The notes: a model not told the origin generated them from the letters alone. Positions 35,093 through 47,663 are shown, counted from the first letter of the stretch. The stretch is 64,000 nt of DNA from Phocoena phocoena (GCF_963924675.1 NC_089223.1:6770881-6834880); one strand, 5' to 3'. A program made the numbers and translations.

Positions 35093-35840
35093 TGTACATT
35101 CACAATTCACCTGGCTGCCCTTTCAAGGAACCGAGAGAGATTACGTACAGCCCAGTAAAGAGAGAGAAGAGGGTGGCCTAGATTGTAAATTCAAGGAACT
35201 TCTAGAAGGATATTTACATATTGAATATTGACTATCTCTTTGCAGGAGTCAACAAAGATTGTTGAGGAGACAGTGTGAAGGGACAGGACTTATGATAGGT
35301 GAAGGTTTCCAGCCTCCACCCACCCCAGTGAGGAGAACAAGAGCCCGCCCCCTCCCCCCGCCTCTGCCTTCTGACAGACTAGTTCAAGGACTCTCAAGAG
35401 GCTGAATTAGGAAATGGGCCAAGAAGGACTGAAGCTAAGAATGCAAAAGAGGAGATGGAGAGAGAGTCTACGGAGAGAAGGAAACGTAAGTAGGAGGGTG
35501 AAAAAGAGACAAAGTCCAGGGTGGCGGGGGAGAAGAGAGCAAGTGTGAGAGGAGAGTAAGTCGTAGGGTTTGGAGAAGAAGAGGGTTTATTCTGTGACCT
35601 TTCGCCATGTGCTGGGAGGGCAGGGTTGCAGACGAGGGGCTCCATGTAAAGTGGTATGAAAAAGAATTGTGAGAAAGAGAAGCAGAGGACCCGAGAAGCA
35701 TCCCCTGGGTTTATGCATTGCATTCCCTTTATTGTTTTTCAGAGGCTGAATGTTTTCATTACTTTTGGTTATTTGGACATGCTTGTTTGAATATTACTCT
35801 CTAAGGTTTGCATGGGGTTTTTTTTTGCTCATTTCTTTTT
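35092..35840. other. Unassigned, purine-rich sequence
   Basis: The plus strand from about 35380 to 35690 is strongly AG-biased (runs of 'gagagag', 'gaagaaga'), so the minus strand is CT-rich. The minus-strand frames at 35394-35723 and 35468-35701 (Ser/Pro/Leu-rich) are products of that bias, not genes. Confidence 0.5.
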
Positions 35841-35902
35841 TTTTTAAACATCTTTATTGGAGTGTAATTGCTTTACAATGGTGTGTTAGTTTCTGCTTTA
35901 AA
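35841..35902 (-). mobile_element. L1 3' terminus, very short
   Basis: A T-run followed by 'aacatctttattggagtgta', 'attgctttacaatggtgtgt' and 'tagtttctgct' is the complement of the terminal ~50 bp of the L1 3' end seen intact at 6940-7003. It is a 5'-truncated insertion. Confidence 0.85.
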
Positions 35903-36660
35903 ACAGAGTGTATTTTAAAAATACAGATAAGAAATTGCTCTACTTAGAAATGCACAAATTAATATGCCAGAGTACACAGAAGAAACATCAAAGTTTTGGA
36001 GCCTTTTGTCAGCCGGAAAAAAAAGGTTGTTTGCCAGCATCTTCTTAAAGGCTCTCCTTTTGCAGATAGGAAAGAGCCCCGATCGTTTCTGCAACGCTCC
36101 TCACCATTCCTGGCCTCTGTGTCAGTTATCAGTCTATTGCCTCATGAGTCCGAACACATCCTTGAATATAATGCTTGATGACCACGAATTCCTTTCAGCA
36201 TGTCTCCTTTGCAGTTAAGCAAGCAGAAGAGGCTTCTGGCAATTCCCACTGCAGGTTGGGAGGCAGGCCACGTCTCCCGCTGTGGAAGGAGCCTGCCCAA
36301 GCCGCGGGGCCAGACCACAATCCCTCTGCAACCTGGCCACCGTGGCCTGGTGAGAGCCTGCTCAGGACCCCGTGCATCCCACCCTCCGAAGGCCTCTGCC
36401 CCCCTGGCATCCAGACCCGCAGTGCACCCATCCATGACCTGCTCCCCACCTGCACTTGCAGGGCTGCCTGCTGTTTCCCCCAAATCCACTCCAGCCAACC
36501 TCTCTGCTACTGGGGGACCGAGGCACCCTTTATCCAAGAAGTCTGCACTCCTTCCAAATGCAGCCTTCTTTGGGTTTTCTCCCTCAGCCCTTTGGTACTA
36601 GATAGAGTTTCCTTGTGTCTTACAGTTACTCTTTAATTAGAGTTAAAATTCTTATACTAA
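35903..36660. other. Unassigned; GC-rich patch 36230-36560
   Basis: The patch is Pro/Ala/Gly-rich in translation and open on both strands (36142-36537 minus; 36175-36636 and 36200-36601 plus). Overlapping open frames in all directions are expected from GC-rich composition. No splice sites or domains support a gene. Confidence 0.4.
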
Positions 36661-37141
36661 TGTCGACTGAAAAAAATGCACAATCTGAAAGTCGAGAATT
36701 ATATTTTATTTGGCTGACAAAACTGAGGACGTAAGCCCAGGAGGCAGCCTCTCAGATGGACTGCTCTGCAGAGGTCAGGGAGGGGCCGGGATCTATAGGA
36801 GGTTTTGCAACAAAGACCAGGTAGTCACAGTTTCAAAAGATTACTGTTAATTAAAGAAAACCAGACACCTCAAGTTAAGGAACTTAGTGCTTTTCTCTGT
36901 GTGGGAAGATGCACGAGTCTGGTCTCACTGGTACCATTCCTTGGATGTGCACCTCAGCTCTCTGGGGCCAGTGTCCTGTGCTTTCCCATCCTGAATCCCC
37001 GCAGGTGCATCGTCTGGGTGGCTGCACAGCGGGCAGCCCGTTTGTCTCCATGCTGAGTCCCCTCAGGGCTCAGAGCCCCCGGGGCAGCCGTAGTGGCTTG
37101 AGAGCTGCAACATCCTTTGGTTACTGACTTGGCAGGCAGCA
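36661..37141 (-). mobile_element. LTR-like endogenous retroviral repeat, family uncertain
   Basis: The block starts with TG ('tgtcgactgaaaaaaatgca'), has the complement of a polyadenylation signal in 'attatattttatttggctg', and a recurrent-looking body ('ttgcaacaaagaccaggtag', 'aaaaccagacacctcaagtt'). This fits a solo LTR read on the minus strand. I recall similar sequences as ungulate LTR repeats but cannot name the family. The right edge is approximate. Confidence 0.5.
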
Positions 37142-38828
37142 TTTTTCACTTCCCTTGTTTAACCCACTCTGCGCTTTCTGTCTCCCAAATAGACTCAGGC
37201 TGCTACAAACCCTTCCAGTGGTTTGGTGGGCCAGCTCCACTCCTAATACCATGTTCCTCAAGGGAAAATGTGGCGGGCTCGCCACTTAGAAACATCCATT
37301 TTATGAGTGACGAAAAATGGGCAGATAGAACTTACGTAGAACAGGGGTCTAAAATAGGTTCAAAATTAGATGTTAGATGGCTAAAGAATTCCCTTTCATC
37401 CACCGTTGAGTAAACAGTAAGGGATGAGTCTTAGATCCATAGCAAACCATGTTCTATGGCAGTCAAAACACAGAGATGAAATGACATATCCAAAAACGTA
37501 ATTGGGCTTTGAGTTTGAGTCTTGTGACTTTCACTAAATCCCGAGTCTGGAGGACACACCTCCGTGGCATCAGTATGTTTGTCAGCCTGTCACCCACTCC
37601 TAGGGAGTACTCAGGCTCTGGTCCTTTCTTCTCTAGGCATCCTGTCACCGTTGCTTCAGAAATTTGATGTTTCACCCTGAAAGGTTAACAGCAAAAAGTT
37701 CAAATGTCCTTTCTCACCTGCATCCCCATCACACACACGCACAAATGTTTTGTTTTGTTCATTCCTACACCCTATCATTTTTTTTCCCCCTTCTCTCATT
37801 TGCAAATAGCACCATTGCTTTTGAAAATCAGGCTATAATTTACTAAATTCAAAAATGTCTTAATTGAGGGTCTTGCATCCTCCCTAATCCGTATCTCCTG
37901 GGCAATTATCTGAGGGGTTTCTCCATGTTTGCCATGCACATGCCCAAGATTAGAATCCACATGAACAGTTCCCAAGCCTACGAGTCCCAAACTGAGAAGA
38001 GAGAGACCACAGTTACATTAGCTTTTGATAGATAAAGTAACATCCCATCGCAGATACTTTGGAATCAGACTTGTCATGCTCTAGAGGGCCCATTTCCTTC
38101 AAAAGTGCAAAACCCAGAAGGCCAAGGAATGGAAGGAGAAAGTATGATCTTGAGTGTGAAATATCTGACGGCAATGACCACGTTAAATATTCATACATTT
38201 CAAAGCAAATGAAATTTCCCTAATCCTCACCTGGTGGGCACAAACTAATATGTATCTTATTAATCTCTTAACAAGAATGGGAACAAATATAAATTTGAAA
38301 CACACTAGTCGAGTTATTGTCTGATGTGCTTTTCTTAAACTTGTTAAAGAACAGAACAAAAAAAAATTCAGCAGAGGAGAAAAAATAAGCATTTATAGGC
38401 AAACACAGGCTGAGTCAAACCCTGGAAGGTACTATCAATTGAAAAATATTTAAATGCATTTTCAGCAAGATGTATGATGTGACAAACGGAAATCAAGTTA
38501 CCTGAAAGGCACCAGATGTAGAAATCAAAAAACCTACTGCTAAGAATGTCAAAAATGGAAGAATATTACACAAAGTGGAGCCAGGCGAAATTCCTGTGCT
38601 AACGTATTTGTCAATCACTAGTTTCATATCAACCACAAATCTCTGTTCTTTCAAAATTCTCTACAATTCTGACTATGTTTTCTGAAATTTTACTGTTGTA
38701 AAAATTTCCACATAGCCTGTGGGCAGCCTATTTTGAAGTTCTCATCCATTCACTAATTTTTTTTTTTTTTTTTTGGTACATTCATGTAATCTTCCTCCCC
38801 CAAAGCCTCGTTCCTTACATCAGTCATT
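37142..38828. other. Unassigned noncoding sequence
   Basis: About 1.7 kb with no recognised gene or repeat. A T-run at 38758-38774 has no matching flanking duplication. Confidence 0.4.
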
Positions 38829-39020
38829 TGGAGACAATGGCTTGGCTTTCTTCCCCACTGTCTCCTAAACTGCTCCTAAACAAGCTCCCCTGCCTTCTCT
38901 GTTGCTGTTGCCCTGGTCCTAGTTCCAGTAGATTCTGCAGTTGTCTTTTCCCTCCCACCCAGTCCTCCAAATTACCTCCAGAGTTATCTTTTACACTCCG
39001 ATTGTGTCAATTCCCTGTCA
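38829..39020 (+). repeat. L2 LINE relic
   Basis: 'cactgtctcctaaactgctc', 'ctccaaattacctccagagt' and 'tatcttttacactccgattg' then 'tgtcaattccctgtc' parallel the L2 segment that reads 'cagagtgatctttt...tgatcatgtcactccc'. Confidence 0.55.
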
Positions 39021-39029
39021 AAATATACA

Positions 39030-40615
39030 AGTTCAACATATAAAAATGAATGTGGTAATACTTCCATGTACCAGCAACAAACAATTTGTATGTGTGATCA
39101 GAACTTCCCAGGCTCATTGTAGATTTGCATGGGAATGGAAAAGACCAGGAACTGCTAAGACTCTCTCTTGAAGACGAACTAAGCGTGAAGATATACACTA
39201 CCAGATATCAAGACTTACCATAAAGCCATGAGAATTAGGAGAATGCAGTCTTAGTGTCAGGAGAGACAAGTTAACCAGGGAAGCAGAATAAGAAGGCCAG
39301 AAATGAACACATGGGTATCTGAACACTTGAGTTACAACTGAGATGGCAGGACAGGGCAGAGGAGAAGTTGTGTTCTTTTCAATTAATGGTTCTGGAGCAA
39401 GTGTGTCTCCATATGGAAAACAATGAAATTACAGCTTTATTTCATACACATACATGAATTAACACCTGGTGTGTTACACACTTAATGTAAGAGACAAATC
39501 TGTAAAGCTTTTAGGAGCTGATATACGAGACTATCTTTGTGACTTCAGGGCAGGAAAAGTTTTCTTAAATAAAATATAACAAACAACCAGAAAAAAAAGA
39601 CACATATTAATAGAGAGGCAAAAAAAAAAAAACCCCAAACAGGAAAAGCTATTGCAACACATAAAACTAGACAAACTTTCATATTCAAAACATGTTTTAC
39701 AAAGCATTGAGGAAGGTCACACGATAGAAAAAAAAAAAAGAAAACTTGAACCAGCACTTCACAAAAAAGAAATCCAATGGCTAAAAACATATTTTAAAAT
39801 GCTCAGCCTCATTAATAATTAAAAGACGCAAATTAAAATCGTAAGGAAATTTTACCACACACCCACCAGACTGGCAAAAATTAAAAGTCTGACAAAATCA
39901 AGTGCTGACAGGGATATGGAACATTGGAAACACTCCTGCTATTAGCCTGCAGCCGAAGTGGTCACGCCACTTTAAAAGATACTTTGGCCTATTCTACTAA
40001 ATTTGAAGAGACATTTATCTTATGGCCCAAAAAGGGCACTCCCTCGAAAAACGTGTGTGCGTGTGCACAAGGAGATGTGTAAGAACAGTCACAGCAACAC
40101 TGCCTGTAAGACCCGAACGTTGGAAACGACGGATGTGTCTTTCCACACAGTAAATCCTCCGGCGTGTGCGCAGGATGGAATACTTGTCAGTGAGAATGAA
40201 CAGACTACAGCTACACAAAGCAAGGAATAAAGAGCATTAGGCAAAAAAACCAGGACAGAAAGGAATATATAGAGAATGACTTCAATTATATAAAATTTGA
40301 AGCAGGTAAGATTGAACTGTCGTGTTTCGGGATACACACATAGACGGTTAAACTCTGCAGAGGCGGTAAAACTATTCAGTTGAGCAGGGACTTGACTGCA
40401 TACAGGTCAGGGTTGTGGTTAACACTGGGTGTGAATGGGGTGGGACGCTGGTGTGTGAGCAAGCCTCCTCTTCGGACCTGAGTGTGCTCACAGAGGTGTC
40501 TGCTTTGTAATTTTTCAGTAAGTGGTACCTCTAGGCTTTGTGCGCTTTTCTCTGTACGACCTATCTTTCACAGTAGCACCAGATGATGAAAAAGTACTTG
40601 CTCACTAGACAAACG
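39030..40615 (+). mobile_element. Old L1M(E) LINE, ORF2 C-terminus and 3'UTR
   Basis: The order of ORF2 remnants is preserved ('ttgcatgggaatggaaaaga', 'ataagaaggccagaaatgaa', 'cttttcaattaatggttctg', 'cagcctcattaataattaaa', 'gatatggaacattggaaaca'), followed by a long 3'UTR to about 40615. All frames are broken. A-runs at 39620-39632 and 39728-39739 are internal. Confidence 0.7.
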
Positions 40616-41206
40616 TGAATCAACACACACAAATCTATCACATACAGACCCAATTGGGTCAAGTACATTTCTAGCTGAGGAAGAATTTCCCCCCGTTTTG
40701 AGCACTTCTAGTTTACTGATGTTGCATTCCTTGTGTTGCCACAGACTAGAAATGTTTTTCCTTATCTCTATATTGGGCTCTCAGAATTTTTTTTCTTATG
40801 GACTCTATGTCCATTCCCATGCGACTGATATTCAGAGAGAATCCAGATATGCTGAGTATTTTTAAAAAGAAAGAGAGGATAAAAGTCAAATGACTGAGAA
40901 AACGTTAATGTCAAAGGGAAAGACAGCAGTTGGCAGTGTCCTTCTGACCGTGGCGAGAAACTCGGGGGAGTTTCTGCTGGTCAGCCTCAGACGAGAGAGG
41001 CTGCCGTCCCGGCCTCCGCCCACCCAGGGCCTCCGCCTGCTGCGCCTGCCCCGCCTTCCTCTTCTCGGCTCTGCCCTTCGGAGCCGTGCCGGTCACAGAG
41101 CGGTCATCAACCAGCTCTTTCCAGCAAGGCCATGGGGGTAGGCAGGGCCTATGTCGTTACTGATCGTTTATGATTTTTGATTCGATTTTGCATGTTACCT
41201 TTCGCT
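40616..41206. other. Unassigned; contains a dense CpG patch 40945-41105
   Basis: Within about 160 bp I count roughly fifteen CpG dinucleotides in GC-rich sequence ('gtcccggcctccgcccaccc', 'ctgcgcctgccccgccttcc'). The surrounding kilobases are AT-rich and CpG-poor. The frame at 40890-41141 has no recognisable domain. No transcription start motif was identified. Confidence 0.5.
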
Positions 41207-41600
41207 ATGAACAGCCCACCCCAGACTTGGTGACTTAAAGACAACCATTTATTGAGCTCTAGTTCTGTGAATTAGCTGGGCAGTTTCCTCAGCTACTTTT
41301 AGCTGGACTGGCTGGTGAGGCAGCCAGCGGCCGCTGACTAGGATGACCTCTCTCATATGTCTGGCCCAGACGGCAGGACACCTGGCCACGCGTACGTCAT
41401 CGCCCTGCGGGCCAACCCGGGCTTCTTCACCTGGCAGTCAGAGCTCCGAGAGCAACAAAGGCAAGTAAGTCGCATCTGCACGTCTGCCACGTCCCCTTTG
41501 CTCAAGTCCGTCATTCAAAGCCAGGCGTGCGGTCCAGCCCAGGACCAGTGTGGGGAGGGTACGACCAAAGGATGTGAATGCAAACGACGGAGACTCTGGC
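41207..41600 (-). mobile_element. MLT1-type (ERVL-MaLR) solo LTR
   Basis: The left end 'tgaacagcccaccccagact' with 'tggtgacttaaagacaacca' and 'tttattgagctctagttctg' is the complement of the MLT1 3' end with its AATAAA. The rest follows MLT1 order to 'gaccaaaggatgtgaatgca' near 41582. The 149-codon frame at 41357-41806 overlaps this LTR and is spurious. Confidence 0.75.
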
Positions 41601-41879
41601 CATCTCTGCCGTCCACGCAGCAGCAAAGTGCCTCTCCTAGGTCACGCAGTCAGTGTATAGCACTGGAACCACGGCCCACGGCTCCCCACGTCCAGGGCAG
41701 TGTTCTTTCCACCAGGGCAAATAAACACGGGGAGAGGGGACCGGGGAAGGTGACTAGGGAGTCACACTTTATTCAGTTAAGGGGTTTCGGTGGTGAAATT
41801 AACTGAGCAATTGCTACGTGATTGCTCTGTTTTATGTAACGTGAATCACTGTTAAGAGTATTCAAATCACCAGCAACAA

Positions 41880-42035
41880 CAGTGTGAAAATAGACATTCA
41901 CCTCATCCTCTCATATCCGTTCACCCTCTTCCCAGCTCCCAGGGTCACCATCGCAATATAACTTTCCAGACGTCCAACAGCGATCCTTCATTTCTCTTGC
42001 AAGTACACGCAATATTTAACTGAGCTTCGCAAAGC
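41880..42035 (-). mobile_element. Old L1 3'UTR-like fragment
   Basis: 'ctcttcccagctcccagggt', 'caccatcgcaatataacttt' and 'ccagacgtccaacagcg' resemble the complement of an L1ME-type 3'UTR, weakly. Confidence 0.35.
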
Positions 42036-43829
42036 GGATGTCCTCTAAATTTGGTTGACTAAATGATCGGTAGCGCAAAGAACACATTAAAGTATCAAAC
42101 TGTTGCCCCGGGAATCTTTATTTTGTTAGTAGTACTGTCAATGCTTCAGTGTTCAGTCCCGGCAGGCCAGGAGGCTTCCTCGTTTGTAACTTCCGGTTTT
42201 CATTACAGCCACTTCACCCTCAGGCACTGCAGCTCGGTCCACCGTTTGGAAGAGCCAGCCAGCCGAAGGGGGTGGGGACCATGTGTAGTTCGGCTCATAC
42301 CCCTGCACCTACAGCTCTTTATCCTTGAGCGGACTGTTAACGCTGGGTTGCAGCATCCTTACCTAGCGCCTGCCCCACAGGCTGTGGGAAGGATTGAACG
42401 GGATCGATCTACATGCAGCATGCTTGTTGTGGAGCCTGGCTCCTGCGGACACTGTAAATGATCATCTGTCCCATCGTTCATCAATCATCGTAAGACAAAG
42501 ATTTGATTTAAAGAGTGATTTGTTCACAAACTACGATAACAGGGGACACTAGAAGATCTATCGCTAGGTAATTCCCAGATTTTTCATTTGTTTCCTGAAG
42601 TTGATTAAATCTCTCACAGCAAACCAGAGATGCTATTTCCTGGCGTCCTCCCCTGAACTGATCAGCTCATCCCGACCCCCGTTTCCAGCACCTGCATCTC
42701 CCTGACCCTATTCAGGGGACAGACGTTGCTGACCCTCCTTCACTCCCAACAGGAGACGGCACTGCACTCTTCTCAGTCACTGACCATCTTTCTACGTGTA
42801 TTTAAAAGCACCACAGGGGTGAAAAAATTTTGCTGATAAAGATGCAGCCTAGTTCTTTATTTTTTTAAAAAAGTCATCTTTCTGAATAAAGTTTAGAGAT
42901 TTCAGTGCTAACACTTTTCTTGAAAAAAAGTCGTGTTTTCTTGCAGATGTAAGGAAGGGAAGGCAAACTCTTTGCCAGGGGCGAGTCTTCCTCCTCCTTG
43001 GGCCCCGTTGTTTACAAACAATAATATACACACATGCCAGGAGAAGATATTACAGTAAGACAATAAATGGCCCCTAAAAACCTCAAAGTGCTTTGAAGAC
43101 ATTGCTGTTAGTTTCCCCGGTCACCATTTGGCAATAAAAATCTCAGATTCACAGAATTCAAGTGAGATCGCAAGAGTCAGGGGGCAATTGCAAAGTAATG
43201 AGGTCCCATCGGTTTATTTTCTGAAAATTATTTTGGTCATTTCCACGAAGGGTTATTTTGAAAAATGAATACCCACAGTTCAAAACCTTTGTAAACTATT
43301 CTGAAGAAGACTTTTCAAAGAAACTAGACACGTCTGAATTTCCTTTCAGGGTTATTTGAAAAATTGACTGGAATGGATCAGAGAAAAAATGTGGAAAAAA
43401 TAAAGCAAGATATGCAAAAAAAAAATTGTTAGAGCTGTGTCCTCCTAACACATAAGCAATAGATGTGACCTCGTAAAGAGATGGGGATTCAGAGGGTCTT
43501 CTACATAAAATTGCTTGGGCGTACCAAAAGGTCTATTCCAATGAAAAGTATTTTCTTCAACAACTCCTACCATGTTTCTCATTCGTTTACATTAATTCAC
43601 CAACTCCTATGATAATGACTCTGGGAGGGGTAACACAGGAAGTCACTGTTAGTGTGAATATTTTCAGTGAAAATTAATTCATCCAAAGAAAACTAAACCA
43701 ACTACATTTTTTTTTTTTTTTTTTTTATGTCAGAGGGTGTGGAAAGAAGAATTCAGAGCATACCTGCTGGGACATCAAGTCCTAGGCAAGCAAGTAGGAG
43801 GATGTGGACACAGGGCATATTGTAGAACA
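42036..43829. other. Unassigned noncoding sequence
   Basis: About 1.8 kb with no recognised gene or repeat. The plus frame at 42063-42461 (132 codons) starts with a hydrophobic stretch but has no family match I can name and no transcript signals. T-run at 43706-43726. Confidence 0.4.
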
Positions 43830-43960
43830 GGGCGCCCAGTCTGTAGCTAGGCAACTTTCTTTAAGCCTCAACTTCCTCCTTGTAAAATAGAAATAATTCT
43901 ATCTCACTTAGCGTACAGAGTTACTGTGAAAATTGAATTCAATAATATTCTTGAAACATT
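43830..43960 (+). repeat. MIR SINE relic
   Basis: 'ctgtagctaggcaactttct', 'taagcctcaacttcctcctt', 'gtaaaatagaaataattcta' and 'gttactgtgaaaattgaatt' match the MIR core in order. Confidence 0.8.
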
Positions 43961-44609
43961 CCAATGTTTCATTCAAATATGGAAAATGAAGGATTGGGTC
44001 CTAGGGGCAGAGGGTCACAAGGACAAAAGCCTGCATTACGATGGGAAAGATTGATGACGTAAATAAATGAACGTGTAGATCAATAATACAAGAGATGTCA
44101 GTTACTACATCCTGCTTGAAATTACTCTGGGAAAACAGTGTAGATACTTTATTCAAGGACATGATATAAGGAGGAAAACAAGACAAGTTGCTGCATTAAA
44201 TGAAGATTTTCTAACGTTCCTAAAGAACCCTGGAGACATGAAAATCAGTCTCTTCCCTTGATCTCTCCTTAAAGAAAAGGCAACTGCTAAAAAGAATGTG
44301 GTGGATTTTCAAGCCCTGACATGCACAGATGCCCATGAGATATGAAATGAAAAAAAAGCAAGTTGCTGAACCTTTTCGTAGATTCCATTATTTATACGTA
44401 TGTTCGTAAATGCAGATAAAAAGATCTAGAGAACACACTGAACTATTAACAGTTCTACCTTGAGGGAGAAAAGTGAGAAAGGAAATTACACTTGTATAAC
44501 ATTTGGAAAGTTTCCAGCTACGCACTCCATGATTTCAAAAATTTACTATAAAATATAGTGTGATAGCGATCCTGATTGACATATGCACATTTTCTTACCA
44601 TGGGGAGTG
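43961..44609. other. Unassigned noncoding sequence
   Basis: About 650 bp with no recognised gene or repeat. Confidence 0.45.
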
Positions 44610-44985
44610 GTGTCAGCTGAGTCTTGACTAAGTAGGAATCAGTCAGATGAAACAGCAGACAAAAGTCGTTTATGGCAGACAGAGAGCCTGTGCAAAGGTG
44701 CAGGGGCCGGGGAGAGGGGAGGTTCCCAAAATACGCAGTAGTTCTGTAAAAGTGAATCCCAGGTAGATGCGAGAGGAGAGTGGGAGGGGTGGTGGAAGGC
44801 TGACCCACACGCCCAGTGTAAGATGTTGAGGAATCTGAGCTTTATTCCGAGCCACTAGAAGCCGTTGATGGATTGGGGGCATGGGAGTTATATGCTCTTG
44901 TTTGTGTTTCAGGGAGATGCCTCTGGCAGTGGTGTGGAGAGTGGCCAGGGTGGAAGAAAGGCAATTAGGAAGCACCTGCCATGAG
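44610..44985 (-). repeat. L2 LINE relic
   Basis: 'gctgagtcttgactaagtag', 'gagcctgtgcaaaggtgcag', 'tctgagctttattccgagcc' and 'gtggtgtggagagtggccag' follow the complement of the L2 3' region in order. Confidence 0.65.
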
Positions 44986-45502
44986 AAAAGACAGAATTAT
45001 TGAAGGCTTGAACTAAATATAACTGAGAGTGGTCAATTAGACTACTGGCTTTTTGAAACTGAAGTTTAGGAGGGAGAGCTGTTCAAGAGATACGGCTTTA
45101 AGAATCATCAGAGTGAATAGCATAAACCAGATTTTCCCAATTCCATTATTCGTGTTTCCTGTCACAATCCAAGAAAAACCCATATTATTATTTACTGAAT
45201 AATTTTTTAATGACTCACATTAACCCTCATCTTGAAGTAGTGAAATCATAGGTTGCACGGACCACGTTTTTCTAGTACACGTTAATATAAGTACATAACA
45301 AAATTAAAATAATATCCTTTTTGTACAGCATCTAAATCCTTCTCAGTTGCCACCAGTGAAAACCGTACTATGCTTTAGAAAACACAGGATCACGTGTTTC
45401 CAACTTTAAAAAATTATGAGTCTATGATGTGTAGTCAAAACCTTCCTTTGAAAATTGAGCCCCAGACAATTTATTAGTAATTAGCCCAAGACTTGGATTA
45501 GA
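44986..45502. other. Unassigned noncoding sequence
   Basis: About 520 bp. No recognised gene or repeat. Confidence 0.45.
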
Positions 45503-45662
45503 TCAGATGTGGTCTCTGGACGTAGTTACTCAGAAATGCAAATTCTTAGGCCCTATTGAATCAGAAACTCTGGAGATGTAAGGCTGTATCTGTGTTTTAG
45601 AAAGTCTTCCACGTGAATCTGACGTCCTGACCCTGAAGTTAGGTAACTGCTGCTTTGGACCA
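45503..45662 (+). mobile_element. MER5A-like hAT DNA transposon relic
   Basis: 'gatgtggtctctggacgtag', 'cagaaatgcaaattcttagg', 'ccctattgaatcagaaactc' and 'gtatctgtgttttag' are collinear with MER5A. It is better preserved in the middle than the copy at 13430. Confidence 0.8.
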
Positions 45663-46254
45663 CCGGCAAGATTTCTACTTCGGGAAATGCTGTGTTAAAC
45701 CATATGTATACGAAAAACACTGAGAATCCATAGATTTTGACCAGGAAAGGTCCAAAATAAAACCCTCATATTCAAGAGGTAAACAGAAAAAGAAGGGCAA
45801 ACAGTGGAGACCAGACCACCACACCTGGACGGAGCTGAGAAGGAGACCCAGCAAGAACAAGGGCTAAGTACAAGGATCCGCCTTCCAACCAACGGCAAGT
45901 CCTAAGCGATGACATAAACAACTTTATTTTATCAAAGTCCATGCTTTTATAAAAAGCACTACCAATGATACAGGGATTTTAAGAAATTCCTGAAAGAAAT
46001 CAGGTGACGTCAAATGCAAGGCAAAACAAAACCATTCCCCACGTGCACAGTGAAAGAGGCCTGACAGGTTTACCAAAGGTTAACAGGGATTATTTCTAAG
46101 TAGAAAGCATTATATATATACCCCACTTTGCTTACCTACATTATAATTAAAGTTATCTACATTATTTTCACTATAATAAAAGTTGTACCATAAAAAGGAA
46201 TGTTTTGTGATCTTGAACCAATTTTTTAATTGAACATGCATATTCATTATTTAT
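45663..46254. other. Unassigned noncoding sequence
   Basis: About 590 bp, no recognised gene or repeat. A (TA)n-like octamer run lies near 46111-46121. Confidence 0.45.
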
Positions 46255-46725
46255 TGTTGAGTATCAAATTACCCCAAAACATAGCGTGTTAAAGCAACCG
46301 CAGTTCCTGTGTGCTGGAAATCTGGACACGGCGTAGCTGATTCTCTGGTCTCTCGTGAGGCCGCCGTTAAGCTCTTGACCCAGGGTCTGCAGGCTCGACC
46401 GGGGAAGGGTCTGCTTCCAGGGCCACCAGCAGTTGTCGGCAGCCTTCAGTTCTTTGTGGGCTGTTGGACTGAGGTCCTCAGTTCCTTGCTGTCCTCGTCT
46501 GGAGGTGGCCCTCAGTGCCATGGCTGGGGGCCTCTGCAACAGAGCCTCTCTGAATCGAAGTGCACAAGCCGACAGGGCAATGGAGAGAGGCTGCTAGGGA
46601 GAGAAAGGGCCTGATATTTCATAACCTAATCATTGAAGTGACGTTCCCCTGATGTTGCCATGAAGAGCAGGATGCAGGGACCATTGGCAGCCATCACAGA
46701 GGGTGCCCCGAGGAATCTTAACTCA
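46255..46725 (-). mobile_element. MLT1-type (ERVL-MaLR) solo LTR
   Basis: The left end reads 'tgttgagtatcaaattaccc' then 'caaaacatagcgtgttaaag'. The body contains 'cagccttcagttctttgtgg', 'gctgttggactgaggtcctc' and 'ccctcagtgccatg', a classic MLT1 block seen here as complement. Overlapping frames at 46264-46614 are spurious. Confidence 0.85.
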
Positions 46726-46759
46726 CCCAAATAATTACCTTTAGGCCTAGCTAGATGCT

Positions 46760-46875
46760 AAAACCTCACGCACGCTTTTCATTTTACATATGAGCAAAGT
46801 GAGACCCAGCGCGATTCTGTGGTTCACTAGAGGCCAGCCTAGAGTGAGGATCAAGGTCTCCTGCGTCCCACCTGG
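46760..46875 (-). repeat. MIR SINE relic
   Basis: 'ttcattttacatatgagcaa', 'agtgagacccagcgcgattc' and 'agaggccagcctagagtgag' follow the reverse-strand MIR order. Confidence 0.6.
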
Positions 46876-47450
46876 ATATTTTCCATCCACACTACAGTGG
46901 CTTCTTACCAGCAACATGAAGTCTCCGTGTTGCTTACCTGGCGTTTAGTCAAATAGTGCCTGAATGACGGTTCAATGTTCTCGAGTGGCTGCCTTGCCTC
47001 TCCCGACAAAATCGCATCTAAGCAAGACCCATGTTTCCTACATCCTTATTTCCCTTGTACAGGAAGTTCTAGGAGCCTCCTACCTACAGAAGGGACTTAG
47101 AGAACAGTTTGCTGACTGATAAAACTCAAAAACTGCAAGGAAGCAGAAATGTTGGAGCAGGAAAGTGGTATAATTTGCTGTAGAGAGTCGTGTAACATCC
47201 TCAAGCTGTCAGATAAAAATTTCCGTAAGTAATTTTTACGGGACAATGTGGGGATCAATGAATTAATAGGTGCAAAGGTCAGCACTGCCCGTCTAGGAGA
47301 GCTCACCTCGAGGAAGCGTGGAGACCGAAGCTCATCCCCTCTCGACCTTGGCCCTGGGCTGGTTGGCATTTCCACTCCTTTCTCTCTGCGTTTGCATGAG
47401 GAGAACCTCAGCTTACTTTACACGATTGTGAAAGACAAAACTGACAGAGC
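46876..47450. other. Unassigned noncoding sequence
   Basis: About 575 bp, no recognised gene or repeat. Confidence 0.45.
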
Positions 47451-47663
47451 GGGCTTCCCTGGTGGCGCAGTGGTTAAGAGTCTGCCTGCCGATGCAGGGG
47501 ACGCGGGTTCGTGCCCCGGTCCGGGAAGATCCCACATGCCACGGAGCAGTTGGGCCCGTGAGCCATGGCCGCTGAGCCTGCGCGTCCGGAGCCTGTGCGC
47601 CGCAACGGGAGACGCCACAACAGTGAGAGGCCCGCGTACCGCAAAAAAAAAAAAAAAAAAAAA
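47451..47663 (+). mobile_element. CHR-type SINE, short variant
   Basis: Complete head, A box, B box ('gggttcgtgcccc') and body ending 'cccgcgtaccgc', then a 21-nt A-tail. The near-consensus body suggests recent insertion. No clear target duplication was found. Confidence 0.95.

Noticed and set aside
36142..36636. Open frames of 131-153 codons on both strands (Pro/Ala/Gly/Ser-rich)
   Set aside because: They overlap in several frames of one GC-rich patch, have no domain, splice context or codon pattern I can support, and translations change character between frames. Composition explains them.
41357..41806. 149-codon plus-strand frame
   Set aside because: Its first half is the antisense sequence of an MLT1-type LTR and the rest has no recognisable features.
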